A DNA stretch of 64,000 bases from Phoenix dactylifera. Lineage: Eukaryota > Streptophyta > Magnoliopsida > Arecales > Arecaceae. Made by a program: the position numbers and the translations under genes. The notes below the pieces were generated by a model. That model was given only the letters and a program-made list of their open reading frames with translations, had not been told where the DNA came from and ran no database searches. Numbering within the stretch: the first letter of the stretch is position 1; each line of letters opens with the position of its first letter. Shown here piece by piece: positions 41,277 through 52,908 of the stretch. The stretch is taken from NCBI RefSeq assembly GCF_009389715.1, contig NC_052399.1, forward strand, positions 6,264,585 through 6,328,584, given 5' to 3'.

Positions 41277-44200
41277 CTACTGATTCACAATGGTCCTTGT
41301 TGAATAAAAAGCTGCAGCCAAAAATAAAGGTGGCGCCCACATCAAGGCAGGTGACAAGGCAATAGGTCCACCTCCATATGCCAACATGAGAGCACAACAT
41401 AGCTGCATAAATGCAAGTGTAACACATGAGTAAAGCAAAAACCAACTATAATAAAACAGTCCGCAAAACTTGATATTTTCTACCTTAAAATGTATCAAGA
41501 TAATGACCAAACATGCCAACAGGATGACCCATCTTGTCCAACCTCCACATGTCTTATATACTGAGGGATGATTAATGTCCTCTGAGGAGTTGGTTGGAAC
41601 ACCTGAAACATCTTGCGACCCCTGCTCTGATTCCATCAAAAGTGGTCCATTTGAGCACCTTATGTTCCCTCTAGAGCACAAATATACTGCTGACCTTTTG
41701 GCAAACAAGCTGTAAATGAGAATAATCATTGGAGTTACTACCAAATACATGAATGGTAAGGTGATGGTAAATATGTCGGGGATGCCTAGATTGTCTATCA
41801 TCATGGAACTGTTTGGAACCTGTATTCTCCAGCCAGATAAATACATTCCTGCAATGTCTCCATCCTCAGATGTTGCATGACCCCAGAACCATGGCAATTT
41901 GAGCAGATATAAAACATATATTATCATAGCAAACCATAACATCCCACTCCTTGAGCCCTCTGTCAAGAACCAGAGTACCCAAAAATAGCTCTTCCTCTGT
42001 TGGGTATGTGAGGAAACAGAGACTGACATAACCCACTTCTGATAAGATGCATTTCTCTCCATGAAATAATTTAGAAGTTTTGGAAGAAATAAAAATATGA
42101 TTAGAAACGCAACATTGCTCCACAAAAGAATCAAATATAGATTGTCCCACTGAACTTCAAAAATTAAATGAGCCAACCATGTATTTTGATAATGTCCGGG
42201 TTTACCTTCAACTGAAAATGGTCTTGGTTGGCTTGCAATCTCCTTTCCCTGAGAGTCTATCACAAAAACCTGCAGCCAATAACGAGTTGCAGATACACTT
42301 CTGTAGTTTTCAGCATTCCATTTGGCATGAAATAATGGCTTCTGAGCGCCAGAATTAGTTGCAACCTCCAGTGGTATTTCTTCCACCATCTTAAAATCTC
42401 TAAATGAATCAAAAACCTTAGCAGTCACATTGATGATTGGTTGAGCAGAGAAGACGAGAGCATTGATATCATTTCTAAATGGCAGGCTATCTGTTTTAAT
42501 TCGATTCATATTTCTTGAATCAGTGGGATATGTGATAAGGATGGTAGTTTCAAAATCCTCTAGCAGTTTGTGTTTGTCAAGAAATTCAAAATCAATGAAG
42601 GAAACTTCCCCTGCATCTATAGCTAGAATTCTGATCAATCTGGAGTCCTTCCAATCTCCTACTTCCCATTCCCAGAACTGTTTAACTATATTAGGCTCTT
42701 TGGCATTAGATGTCAATTCAACAGTATGGAGCCTCCAGAGCTGCTTACCAAACTTTGCGTGCAGGTGGCCACAAATGTATGCAGAAACATAGTGGTTTGC
42801 AAATATATTTTCATAGCGTTTACCCTCTTCGGATGAAGCAGTAAAAGACATTGGGAAATGCCCGAAGACAACTTTTGCTACCAAGCTTCCAGGATAATTA
42901 TCCCAATACTGGAGTTCTGATTCCAATGCATCCATTCTTTTGTTGGTTGGATGACCAAACAAATTTGATGGCCCACGTATCCCAGTGCTGATTGTATCAT
43001 CTATACCCATAAAGATGTATTTTCTCTCTCTTCCCTAAAAAACCTTCAAAGAAAAGGTCAGTCCAAACAATTTGAACTTGCAGTGCACTTTGCAATTTCT
43101 GTCCAGACACATGTCGGGAGAAAATATCAAGAGCTATCAGCATAATCTATAGGTATCAAAGGTAAAAACAATATGCTGCAAGTCTTACTAAATAATCATA
43201 ACTTGATTACAGTAAACCAGATGCGCTGTCAATTTAATGACAAATACAACAACATAAAATGGTTGTACCTATGACAAATGTAACTTGACTTGAAGACTCA
43301 GACAAGAAGATAACTAAAGTCCGAGCATATTTATTATCCTAATCAGGAAATATTCCTACAGAGGCAAACGTAGATTTTTTCATAATGAAAGAGGTAACGA
43401 GAATAGCAGATGTTCAATATCATGCATGAATTTTCTTCTGCTTTATAACAGAGCATGTTATTTGAAGTTTAAGGAGCAGTTATGTCGACTTATACAATAT
43501 GCATCATATGATCCTTAATACTATGAACAAGATTATAAATTAATCTATTCTTAATTTGGGTTCAAATTAACCTTTCACTAGAGAAAAGATATTCTCATGA
43601 ACTTATATGCATATTTATACATGTGTATAGGGTCACGTGTTTATCCAATGAAAGATGCATACACATATGTTTATCCAAAGCATGTGCATGGCCGTAGTAG
43701 AACTAGAGCCAGCTGAATAATATTCAGATATGATTCCTGAGCTGCGTTGTAATCATTGCATGTCACTGAGCATTAAGCAAATTCAATCCTCCCCCTCGCA
43801 CCAGGGAGAAGGGGGATGAGAGAGAAACAGAGAGGAATCAAAAGTGCATCAGGGATATTCCCCTAGCACATAGTGAGACTTCTGCATGACAGATTAAAAG
43901 AGAACATGAGCATGAAACGAGAATTATATTTATACACAATAGGATCACAAAAAAGGTAGGAGTAAATTGATGGGAGCTTAAGCATACATAAATAAAGTAC
44001 ATAGAAACAGAAAACTGATTCAAAAGTTTTGGCTTTTTGCAGTAGACCAGGAGTATCCATGGTTGGGCATTCTCGCATAGATATAAAAGAGAGGTATATA
44101 ATTATATATCGTCATATACTGGGATTGTCCTTTTGATGTTAACTCTCATATATCTCTGACTCTTTCAGCAATGTATACAATTTTTTTGCATGTATAAAAG

Positions 44201-47200
44201 ATCTTTATGCAATATTTATGCATAACATGCACACCTATACTCATATCTAAACTATATGAAAAAGTAAGTTTTGAAGGTTCATAACTGGCTTTTGCGCTTT
44301 GGGGAGTTTATACAGAAAATGATTTATATGGGTATATCTAAAATACATTAGTCAAATCTATTACGTTACTCCAAAATGACCAGCCAACATAAATCACACT
44401 ATCCAATCCTTCTTCCTCTATCCATTTCTCTCTACCACAGCAAGCAGATATGATAAAATAAGACTGATTCTGCTATAGATCCACAAGTCCCATTTTTTTC
44501 TCTTTGTTTTCTTCTCCAGTCTCTGATGTGATGGGAAAGAGAAGAGAAAATTTGTATTAGCAAAAAAAGATCTTAATAAGTTTAGGTTTATCCCTACCTG
44601 ATTAAGAGGTCAGCCATCAGTTGTCATTGCCCCAGACTAGCTGCCAGAAATTCCTGGATGTCAAAGATTAGAGGTGTCTTCTAGCCAGAGGCCACAGTCA
44701 GCAGCCATCCTAGAAAAATTTTGCAGGTCATGGCCTTGAATCATCTCTCAACCAACCTAATTCAACTAGTCCAGGCTAAGTGAAATCCCGAGGAGGGTGG
44801 CCTCGCGCAGTTCAATCTAGACTTTTAATCTTACTATTTGGATAAAGAATGAAATATACTGCTATACCAACTATGATCAACAAAGCTCCAATTGCATTTG
44901 ATCAGATTAGACAATTAAGGCAGTGTTTTTTTAGAGGATTTAAATTTCTCTTAGGATTATTATTATGTATACTCGAATTTTTTCATGATGTAACAATTGT
45001 TTACAAGAGTATTATTCGAAACTAGCAATTGAGCATGTGTAATGCATGCTGGAGAAAGTCATAGAACCCAATTTATTTTGATTCGAATCAAAAGGTCTCA
45101 ATCTATATGGGAATTAGAAAAAGAGATTGAGTCCAATTTGTTTGCACAAAATAGAGAAAGAGATGGAAACCAATCAGTTTGGGAGTTCTATGAAAGGGTC
45201 AGAGATATCACAATTAACAAGAGAGAGAAAGTTTAGTGGGATAATTAACATGTTTTGAAGATAAAAAGAAAAGGTATTCTCGATATAAAAAGTGACAGAC
45301 AGAATCAACAAGAAATAGTTCTCTGATTTCAAACCATTTTTATATATGGTATAGGTATACACTATCAACTTTTTCCTTTCTCTACAATACAAAAATTATT
45401 TTTATCATCAGTTAAAATAGATTACATATATTAAGAAACTTTCTGTATATGAGTTTTTAATGTAGAAAATAATATACTTCAGTGCCAGATATTTATTTAA
45501 AAGAAGAGTACTAAGAGGTTAAACAAAACATCAAACCAATGAATATTAATGATTCCAGACCAACTAAAGCGGCAAATACCGTCATTTTCTCAAACATCTC
45601 AAGACTTATTTTTAGCTTTTCATTTTATGAAACCTTTGTAAGAGCTTATATTATTGACCTCCAATTTTAATTATATTTTAACATTTCATAAAAACAAGTA
45701 ACTTGTTAATCTGTAATAAATGAATATCTATAAAAAAAAGTTAAATAATTCATGAACAATTCATAAAATTTGTCAACTATCGAAAACTATGAAACATTCT
45801 ATTTATTCATGTATAGTTTAGAGAATCACTTGACATGTGAAAAGTTTGTATTTTGAGAACTTCTTAACAACTTAGAGAGTACAAATACTCTATCCCATCA
45901 AGCTCATCTTGAAAAAAAAAGAGAAAGGAAAAAAAACATTGCGTTGGATTCTTCTCCCATGTTTGTTTGTGGACAAGAAGAGCATTAAGCCAACCTAAGA
46001 TAGGAGCAACCTACGCATCAGTGCCAGCAAAAGATAAACCCCTAACATGAGAAGGAAAATCATCTTTCCAGTGCTTGATAAAAGCAAGGTCAGCACCAAA
46101 GCCAGCCAAACAGTCCTCTGGCTGATTGCTCTCAAAGAAAATGTGGAAAACCTAAATGAAAACCAAGCATTCCTACAGATGCAAGAAATCAAGAAGGCAA
46201 GGATGATACCGGATATCTTGCTTAGCATGCAATGCACGAGTGTAGCCTAGGGGTTCATATTATACTTAAATAGTATCCAAGGCTTGCTAAAGTAAAAATT
46301 CATTCAACTAATTATTGCTAAAAGTAGAAGATACACTGAATGAATAGACTAGCACGAATAGCAACAACTAAATTTACAAATGCTCAAAAAAATATGAAGT
46401 TCAGATTATAGTATAGAGGTGCTCATTATGATTATTCAGTCTTTCAACATCATGGAAAAAAAAAAGATATATGCACATATATATTGTTTTAGCGGTCAAA
46501 ACAAATAGAAAAGAACTGGGATACCTACCAGAAGAGAGATACTTTGAATGGTGCCTGTCCTATTTAGCTGTGAACTGACACTATAAGTGGGGAAAAAGTC
46601 CAACTTGTGTCCAACATAGGGAACTCCATATTTGTCATGATTGCCTCTTATGTCAAAGATTGTCCTCCTGTCTATGCCACTTAATCTAACAATTGCATCC
46701 ATGGTGTTTCTGTATTGGATCCATTCTGTCTCATCCTGCCTTGTGCTTGTCCGTCTCTTGTTTTTAGCATCTGTTTTCATAGAAAGATGATAACCATAAC
46801 TTGGTGGAACAATAATTTAAAAGGTTATTGACACGTGGAATTACTGCTATAAGGACTTTGTGATCCTACACCATCATCATGGCCAAAAAATATAAACGGG
46901 GTTGTTACAGGCTTGTTGTAGTCCATGCCATAAAAAAACCAGCATGGGTGAAAAGCACAGCATGGTGGTTCACACCAAAGTGCATGAACACATCTTGCAA
47001 TCATGATAAGTGCCTGTATGGTGCAAACAAGCAGAAAAACATCGTTTTGTTGATTTAGAAACAACAATTCATTACTCCATCTTCCACTTATTTAGCGTTT
47101 ATATAATATATGTTATCTGAAGTATTTCCCCCTTCTGTTACCTCATAACCTTCTAATCCCAATCCATTCGATCCTCTATCTAACACCTACTCGAGCGCAC

Positions 47201-50200
47201 ATGCCGATACCATTCTCGATCAGTTTGAAGTTTCTTTCAAAAATCGAAAACCAGTCCAATCCTGATCCAGTGCAGGGATCGATTTAGGAGTTTTAATAAA
47301 AGTTACCCAATACAGGAAATCTTAATGTATATAGGTCGTTAATCCTAATTATTTGCATTTCTTCTTTTTTTAACATTAAACAAAAAATCCTCTAGGCTAA
47401 TATTGAATTTTGCAAGTTTGGAGGACATTTGGAAGCACTACCACATTAGGTTCCAGAATGCAGACATATCTAGAGGAAGAATAAACTTTTTCATATAAGT
47501 CTTGCAAATATAGAGCTCAAATTTCGTAGATAGTTCTGTTAACATCTGTTTGATTGCCAATAACATACTATAGTCGAAATATGAATCTTTTGACAACTGC
47601 ATTTTGCAAAAAAAAAAAAAAAAAAAAGAGAAATAAAATTTGGTTGTTCCGTGCAAAACTACAGAAATAATGATCTGAGGGCCCTCAACTGCATAATAGC
47701 TCACGATGATATTTAATATAACATTCTGGACTGCTTTTATTTTTCCAGATGGTTTCTTTTTTATTCATTGGCTTCAATCGATTCTTAATTTCTTAATAAT
47801 TTTCAACCGAAACTGCAGAAACACCAAAACAAAAGCTCACAAGATCCGGATACAAGACCGAGTTTTTAAACCTCGATACTGATTTCAATCAATTCTTATG
47901 AAACTTATTCTAAGAATTCGTCTAAATGATATAATCACACGTCTAACTGTTGCTGGAAATTGGACCCGGGGGCTGCCACGAAGCCAGGACAGGGGGAGGA
48001 GGAGCTCCGCTACCGGAAGGGCGGACGGCGGCGCGCCGGCCGGTGACGTCCTCCTGGAGGGGTGTAAGTCCTGCAAAAAGCCGGTGGCCGGGCTCCCCGG
48101 CGCCGGCCCTCCGATGCTTAAGTCAGAGGGGGCCAAGTATGTGGAGAGAGCAGGGAAGAGAGTATATGGAGAAGACAGCAAGAACATTTGGATAAGATAA
48201 AGAAGACGAAGAGGATGATGTCCTCAATTGCGTCTGTGCTTCCCGGCGGGTTCAGTCCCGGGGATCTGTTTCCGCTTTTGTTCTCCTCCCCCCCTTTGGT
48301 TCTCCCAGATTCCCTTTTATAGGAGGGGATTACGTTACCTGGGAGGTAACCGGGGGATTTGTCCCTGTCTGTAATAATTGGGCACGATTTGGCCCATTTA
48401 TGGCGTAGTGGAGAACGGGACCGGATCAGACCGGAATCAGGGAGTTGTCACGGTCGATCGGACCTGTTGGAGTGGTTGAACCGCCGGCTGTGGTGGGCCT
48501 GGAGTCCGTGGATGGTAAGTGCATTTATTACCGAATGAACCGGCGGTCAGGGAGAGCCATACGTTCTGATGGTTCAGTGATCCGGAGATCGTCTTGGGCC
48601 GTGTTCATTAAATGACTGAGTGCATCGGAGACTTGAGAGAGTCTCGTGCATTAATGGCAGGTCGTGCCGAATACCTGCGAAGATCTTATGCCTTGATGGC
48701 TTGGAGATAGTGGCAGGTTATAGTGGAGTTGTCAGGTCCCTTAGAGGGTTAGGTGGAAATTGGATATTTGGCTAAGACATGGGCTCGGCCTGCTGTGCTC
48801 GGCCTTCTGGTCTCGGCCTTCTGGTCTCGGCTCTCTAGTCTCGGCCTTCTGGTCTCGGCTCTCTGGTCTCGGCTCTCTGGTCTCGGCCTTCTGGTCTCGG
48901 CTCTCTGGTCTCGGCTCTTTGGTCTATGAGCTCGAGAGCGGAAGAGCCCGATCACTTAGGATGAGCTTGAGAGCGGAAGAGCTCGAGAGCGGAAGAGCCC
49001 GATCACTTAGGATGAGCTCGAGAGCGGAAGAGCCCGATCACTTAGGATGAGCTCGAGAGCGGAAGAGCCCAATCACTTAGGATGAGCTCGAGAGCGGAAG
49101 AGCCCGATCACCTAGGGTGAGCTCGAGCTTGCTGATGGATTTGGGTGCTATAATTATATTTGTGGGGTGGTCCATTTTTCCACCAACACTACCCCCCGAC
49201 TTCCGAGTCCGAGCTGCTTTTTGGCTCGGGCGAAGGAAGTAGTTCAGTCATCGATCGTCCTGGTGCTGTGAGCGTTCTTACACCAAGGCGACTGAAGACG
49301 CTTTTTCTGCTCGGAGTCCGTTCTTTGGGGACGTCGGCAGAGAAGAATCCAAGTAAAGATAAATAAGAATGTAAAAACATTAAATGAATGGGTACCTTGT
49401 ACCGTGTGCGTCCTTGCGCCGAGGCGACTGAAGACGCTTCTCTGCTCGGACTCCGTTCTTGGAGGGCGTCGACAGAGAAATAGATAAAATGATGTAGAAA
49501 CATTAAATACATGGGTACCTTGTACCGTGTGCGTCCTGGCGCCGAGGCGACTGAAGACGCTTCTCTGCTCGGACTCCGTTTTTGGAGGGCGTCGACAGAG
49601 AAATCCAAGAATAGGTAATGAACCGAGCTCGTTGGTTGAAGTCGATGGAGAACGAGCCGAGCTCGTCCGGTCAGAGAGGACCGCTACTCATCTCGACGTC
49701 TCGAGCTTCCCTATAGCCGGGGCATCCCGACGGATCGGGGCATCCCGACGTCTCGGGGCATCCTGACCGTGGTCAGGGTAGGAGCACGAGCCGAGCTCGT
49801 CCGGTCAGAGAGGACCGCTAACTCATAGCCGATGGAGCACGAGCCGAGCTCGTCCGGTCAGAGAGGACCGCTAACTCATATTCGGGGAGCACGAGCCGAG
49901 CTCGACGGTGGAAGCCGATGGAGCACGAGCCGAGCTCGTCCGGTCAGAGAGGACCGCTAACTCATAGCCGATGGAGCACGAGCCGAGCTCGTCCGGTCAG
50001 AGAGGACCGCTAACTCATATCCCGACATCTCGGGCGTCCCTATAGCCGGGGCATCCCGACGTCTCGGGTCATCCCGACGGATCGAGGCATCCCGACGTCT
50101 CGGGGCATCCTGACCGTGGTCAGGGTAGGAGCACGAGCCAAGCTCGTTGGCTAACCTGAAAATAGATAAAATATTGAATTTATTTGAAGCCAAAGTGGCG

Positions 50201-52908
50201 TCCTGTACCTTTTGGAGATATTTTGATAGCTCTCGAGCTTCGAGGTCCCTCAGGACTTGGTTCGGCACCGGCCTTCTTTGGCTTGATTTTTTAGGTGTTT
50301 TGCGCTCGGGTTTCTGAGCTCGGTCTGCATGAGCTCGACGGGGGCTTCAGTGATGGCGACGCTCTGAAAGGGGAGCAATGTCGCGGGCGCCGTCCCAAGG
50401 ACTTACGCCCGTAAGGAGGGAGTACATGCTGGTTTCTTGCTTGCTGCCGGAAGACAGAAGACTTGGAAGGATAATGGGATTTAATGGGGCTGTACCCTTT
50501 GTCACAGAGGCTTACAATCCCATTTTAAAGCTCCATAACTTTCCTTCTCCAGACCTCAGCTTTTATTTCTCTTTCCCCCCAACTCGTTGACGTGAGACTT
50601 GGACTACTACTTCTCACTGGTTGCCCCCACATACGTCGTTGCAGCGGGAGCCATGCCTGATTCGAGATGGCTCGGGAGTCAGGAGAAAGTTTCTTCCTCT
50701 GCTTCACATGATTCCGTGGAGGCGGCACAGGAGGGGCCTCCACTTGTTGCAGGCTTTGGGCTGCAAATAGCTAGCGCTTGGACTTGCTGCACAAGCGCAT
50801 CGAAGTGCTCGAGTTGGACTTGTGGAACTTGATCTACCGGAGATCTTGATGGTGAATTTTGGACTGAGCGTTTGGAACTTGGAGCATGATACTCGAAGGG
50901 GAAACCCGCTTGTAGGGGGCTCCGGTTGAACTGGAGCTGGAGGAGGCGGTGCCATTGGGATGCCCCTGGGTTGCAGGCTTTGGACAGCGGTAGCCAGGGC
51001 CTGCACTTATTGTACCAGGGCATCGAACTGCTCCGGCCGAACTTGATGAACTGACTCGGTCGGAGGTGATGAGTTTCGGACGGAACGCTCCGGACTGGGT
51101 GGAGGACGTCGAGAGGCGTTGGAGGCCCCTTTGCTCCTTAGCTTCATGGCAGCGAACTCGGGCCCTTCCTCTAGCGCCATCTGTTGCTGGAAATTGGACC
51201 CGGGGGCTGCCACGAAGCCAAGACAGGGGGAGGAGGAGCTCCGCTACCGGAAGGGCGGACGGCGGCGCGCCGGCCGGTGACGTCCTCCTGGAGGGGTGTA
51301 AGTCCTGCAAAAAGCCGGTGGCCGGGCTCCCCGGCGCCGGCCCTCCGATGCTTAAGTCAGAGGGGGCCAAGTATGTGGAGAGAGCAGGGAAGAGAGTATA
51401 TGGAGAAGACAGCAAGAACATTTGGATAAGATAAAGAAGACGAAGAGGATGATGTCCTCAATTGCGTCTGTGCTTCCCGGCGGGTTCAGTCCCGGGGATC
51501 TGTTTCCGCTTTTGTTCTCCTCCCCCCCTTTGGTTCTCCCAGGTTTCCTTTTATAGGAGGGAATTACGTTACCTGGGAGGTAACCGGGGGATTTGTCCCT
51601 GTCTGTAATAATTGGGCACGATTTGGCCCATTTATGGCGTAGTGGAGAACGGGACCGGATCAGACCGGAATCAGGGAGTTGTCACGATCGATCGGACCTG
51701 TTGGAGTGGTTGAACCGCCGGCTGTGGTGGGCCTGGGGTCCGTGGATGGTAAGTGCATTTATTACCGAATGAACCGGCGGTCAGGGAGAGCCATACGTTC
51801 TGATGGTTCAGTGATCCGGAGATCGTCTTGGGCCGTGTTCATTAAATGACTGAGTGCATCGGAGACTTGAGAGAGTCTCGTGCATTAATGGCAGGTCGTG
51901 CCGAATACCTGCGAAGATCTTATGCCTTGATGGCTTGGAGATAGTGGCAGGTTATAGTGGAGTTGTCAGGTCCCTTAGAGGGTTAGGTGGAAATTGGATA
52001 TTTGGCTAAGGCATGGGCTCGGCCTGCTGGTCTCGGCCTTCTGGTCTCGGCCTTCTGGTCTCGGCTCTCTAGTCTCGGCTCTCTGGTCTCGGCTCTCTGG
52101 TCTCGGCCTTCTGGTCTCGGCCTTCTGGTCTCGGCTCTCTGGTCTATGAGCTCGAGAGCGGAAGAGCCCGATCACTTAGGATGAGCTTGAGAGCGGAAGA
52201 GCCCGATCACTTAGGATGAGCTCGAGAGCGGAAGAGCTCGATCACTTAGGATGAGCTCGAGAGCGGAAGAGCCCGATCACTTAGGATGAGCTCGAGAGCG
52301 GAAGAGCCCGATCACCTAGGGTGAGCTCGAGCTTGCTGATGGATTTGGGTGCTATAATTATATTTGTGGGGTGGTCCATTTTTCCACCAACACTAACCAT
52401 AATCCAAAAACTTACAATCTATCCACGCATCCCAAGTCCATCATAAATTGCTGCTAAACACAAAATCCCACTTTGCCTTCACATACTACTATTAGCGGCC
52501 AAAAAAAGGCTAAAATTGTCCAACAGTCGTTCGACACAAGTCCTTGACTTCCTGACCTCAAATGCAAACCAATTTGTAGAAATACAAAACGAGATCAAAC
52601 ATGTAAAGAATGGCCATCGAAGGAATACCAGTGATATCCCCAGTGATGAGGAGGAGAGAGGGCCGGATGACGCGGAGGGCAGGGGCGAGGCGGCTCACAA
52701 GGTCCTCCGCGCGCTCGGGGTGGAAGGCGCTGAGATGGAGGTCGGAGACCTGGACGACCCATGCCACGTCTCCGTCCATGGGGAACGACTCCCTCGTCAC
52801 GTAATCTCTATCTCCTCCGGCCTCGCTATTGATTTCCATCGACGAGGAGATGGCGGAGGAGAGGAGAAAGAGGAGGGGGAGGAACCAGAGCAAAGACTTG
52901 GAGGCCAT
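41277..52908 (-). CDS. TMEM62-like calcineurin-type metallophosphoesterase with C-terminal membrane domain, 4 exons
   Basis: Exons in transcript order are 52908-52629, 46770-46529, 43034-41484 and 41402-41277, giving 732 aa in phase. Residues 1-21 form a hydrophobic signal sequence (ASKSLLWFLPLLFLLSSAIS). The metallophosphoesterase core keeps every metal-binding block: D56-x-H58 (VVQVSDLHLS), G90-D91 (LLITGDITD), GNHD at 136-139, H233 (VFGHFPMSFT) and GHLH with H264/H266. A beta-rich middle part follows, then about five membrane helices (for example LYLILLWSNVAFLIIFLFLP, GMLWFAMIIYVLYLLKL, ITLPFMYLVVTPMIILIYSL). This arrangement is that of the TMEM62 family, an endomembrane protein with the catalytic domain probably lumenal. 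The substrate is not known. Intron 3 is only 81 nt and lacks a stop, so a 759-aa form is possible. Intron 1 (5858 bp) contains a whole LTR element in the same orientation. Confidence 0.93.
41403..41483 (-). other. 81-nt stop-free intron (TMEM62-like intron 3)
   Basis: Read on the minus strand, it starts GTAGAAAATATC after ...CATTTTAAG, ends TTTATGCAG before CTATGTTGTGC, and has a T-rich 3' half. Its length is 27 codons with no stop. Homologous proteins run HFK-x-C-x-AL without an insert, so splicing is the default. Retention would insert about 27 residues, largely hydrophobic (FCGLFYYSWFLLYSCVTLAF). Confidence 0.75.
43035..46528. other. TMEM62-like intron 2, 3.5 kb, no gene seen
   Basis: AT-rich intron DNA without recognisable genes or complete transposons. 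Confidence 0.5.
47948..49188 (-). repeat. Left LTR (3' LTR), 1241 bp
   Basis: It starts TGTTGCTGG and ends CCACCAACA. It nearly matches the right LTR outside its minisatellites. I count about seven differences in the roughly 830-bp non-repetitive part, all transitions. It is about 30 bp longer than its partner because of repeat-number change at about 48790-49130. TATAAAA on the minus strand lies at 48321-48315. Confidence 0.92.
48790..49130. repeat. LTR minisatellites: 14-bp and about 35-bp units
   Basis: About 48793-48925 is an array of 14-bp units of the form tctcggcctt(or ctct)ctgg. It is followed, at about 48928-49130, by units of agctcgagagcggaagagcc plus cgatcacttaggatg. The same two arrays recur with a different unit count at about 52019-52335 in the other LTR. 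Confidence 0.9.
49250..49610. repeat. Three tandem copies of a 123-136-bp unit, internal to the LTR element
   Basis: The landmark ccRaggcgactgaagacgc falls at about 49283, 49419 and 49542. Each copy continues through a ctgctcgg-ctccgtt block, an acgtcg(g/a)cagagaa block and gggtaccttgtaccgtgt. This is non-coding structure between the polypurine side of the 3' LTR and the gag-like end. Confidence 0.85.
49620..50150. repeat. GC-rich tandem array with gagcacgagccgagctcgtc units
   Basis: At least five copies of a roughly 50-60-bp unit, gagcacgagccgagctcgtc followed by cggtcagagaggaccgctaa and ctcatagccgatg. They are interspersed with short repeated phrases about catcccgacgtctcgggg. Each unit contains the palindrome GAGCTC and the near-palindrome gagccgagctc, so folding of the transcript is likely. 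Confidence 0.88.
50679..51180 (-). pseudogene. gag-like N-terminal relic of the LTR element
   Basis: From the ATG at 51180, which overlaps the primer-binding site, the minus strand reads MALEEGPEFAAMKLRSKG... to VRPEQFDALVQ. A stop falls at 51009-51007, after which the same frame resumes VQALATAVQSLQPRG and a proline-rich run. A second, diverged copy of the motif (LEHFDALVQQVQALA) appears about 230 bp further in another frame. A basic, Q/V coiled-coil-like start followed by a P-rich tract resembles plant retrotransposon gag. No zinc knuckle was seen. It is broken and not expected to give a working capsid. Confidence 0.5.
51182..52392 (-). repeat. Right LTR (5' LTR), 1211 bp
   Basis: This is the promoter-bearing LTR for minus-strand transcription. 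CCTATAAAAGG (TATAAAA 51555-51549) provides a good TATA box, so transcripts should start about 25-35 nt further left. The frames that seem to lie in both LTRs are duplicates of one another and are not genes. Confidence 0.92.

Larger units (their letters stand above)
47948..52392 (-). mobile_element. Complete non-autonomous LTR retrotransposon, 4445 bp
   Basis: Two direct LTRs (47948-49188 and 51182-52392) start TG and end CA and are flanked by a perfect target duplication CTAAC (47943-47947 and 52393-52397). The orientation is minus. The 5' LTR is the right one, followed by the primer-binding-like TGGCGCTAGAGG (51179-51168). The polypurine stretch AAGTCGGGGGGTAG lies directly before the left (3') LTR at 49189-49202. 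The internal part is only about 2.0 kb and shows no protease, reverse transcriptase, RNase H or integrase, only a gag-like start with a stop. It therefore depends on helper enzymes. Its GC content is far above the surrounding intron. It lies in intron 1 of the TMEM62-like gene in the same transcriptional direction. Superfamily (Gypsy or Copia) cannot be decided without pol. Confidence 0.92.

Noticed and set aside
47898-48200. Near-identical open frames at 47898-48200 and 51066-51434, and their antisense counterparts
   Set aside because: They lie in the two LTRs and are alike only because LTRs are direct repeats. No start context or protein family supports them.
48790-50150. Regular repeats resembling a CRISPR array
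   Set aside because: The units are contiguous or nearly so, with no unique spacers of constant length. They lie inside a eukaryotic LTR retrotransposon.
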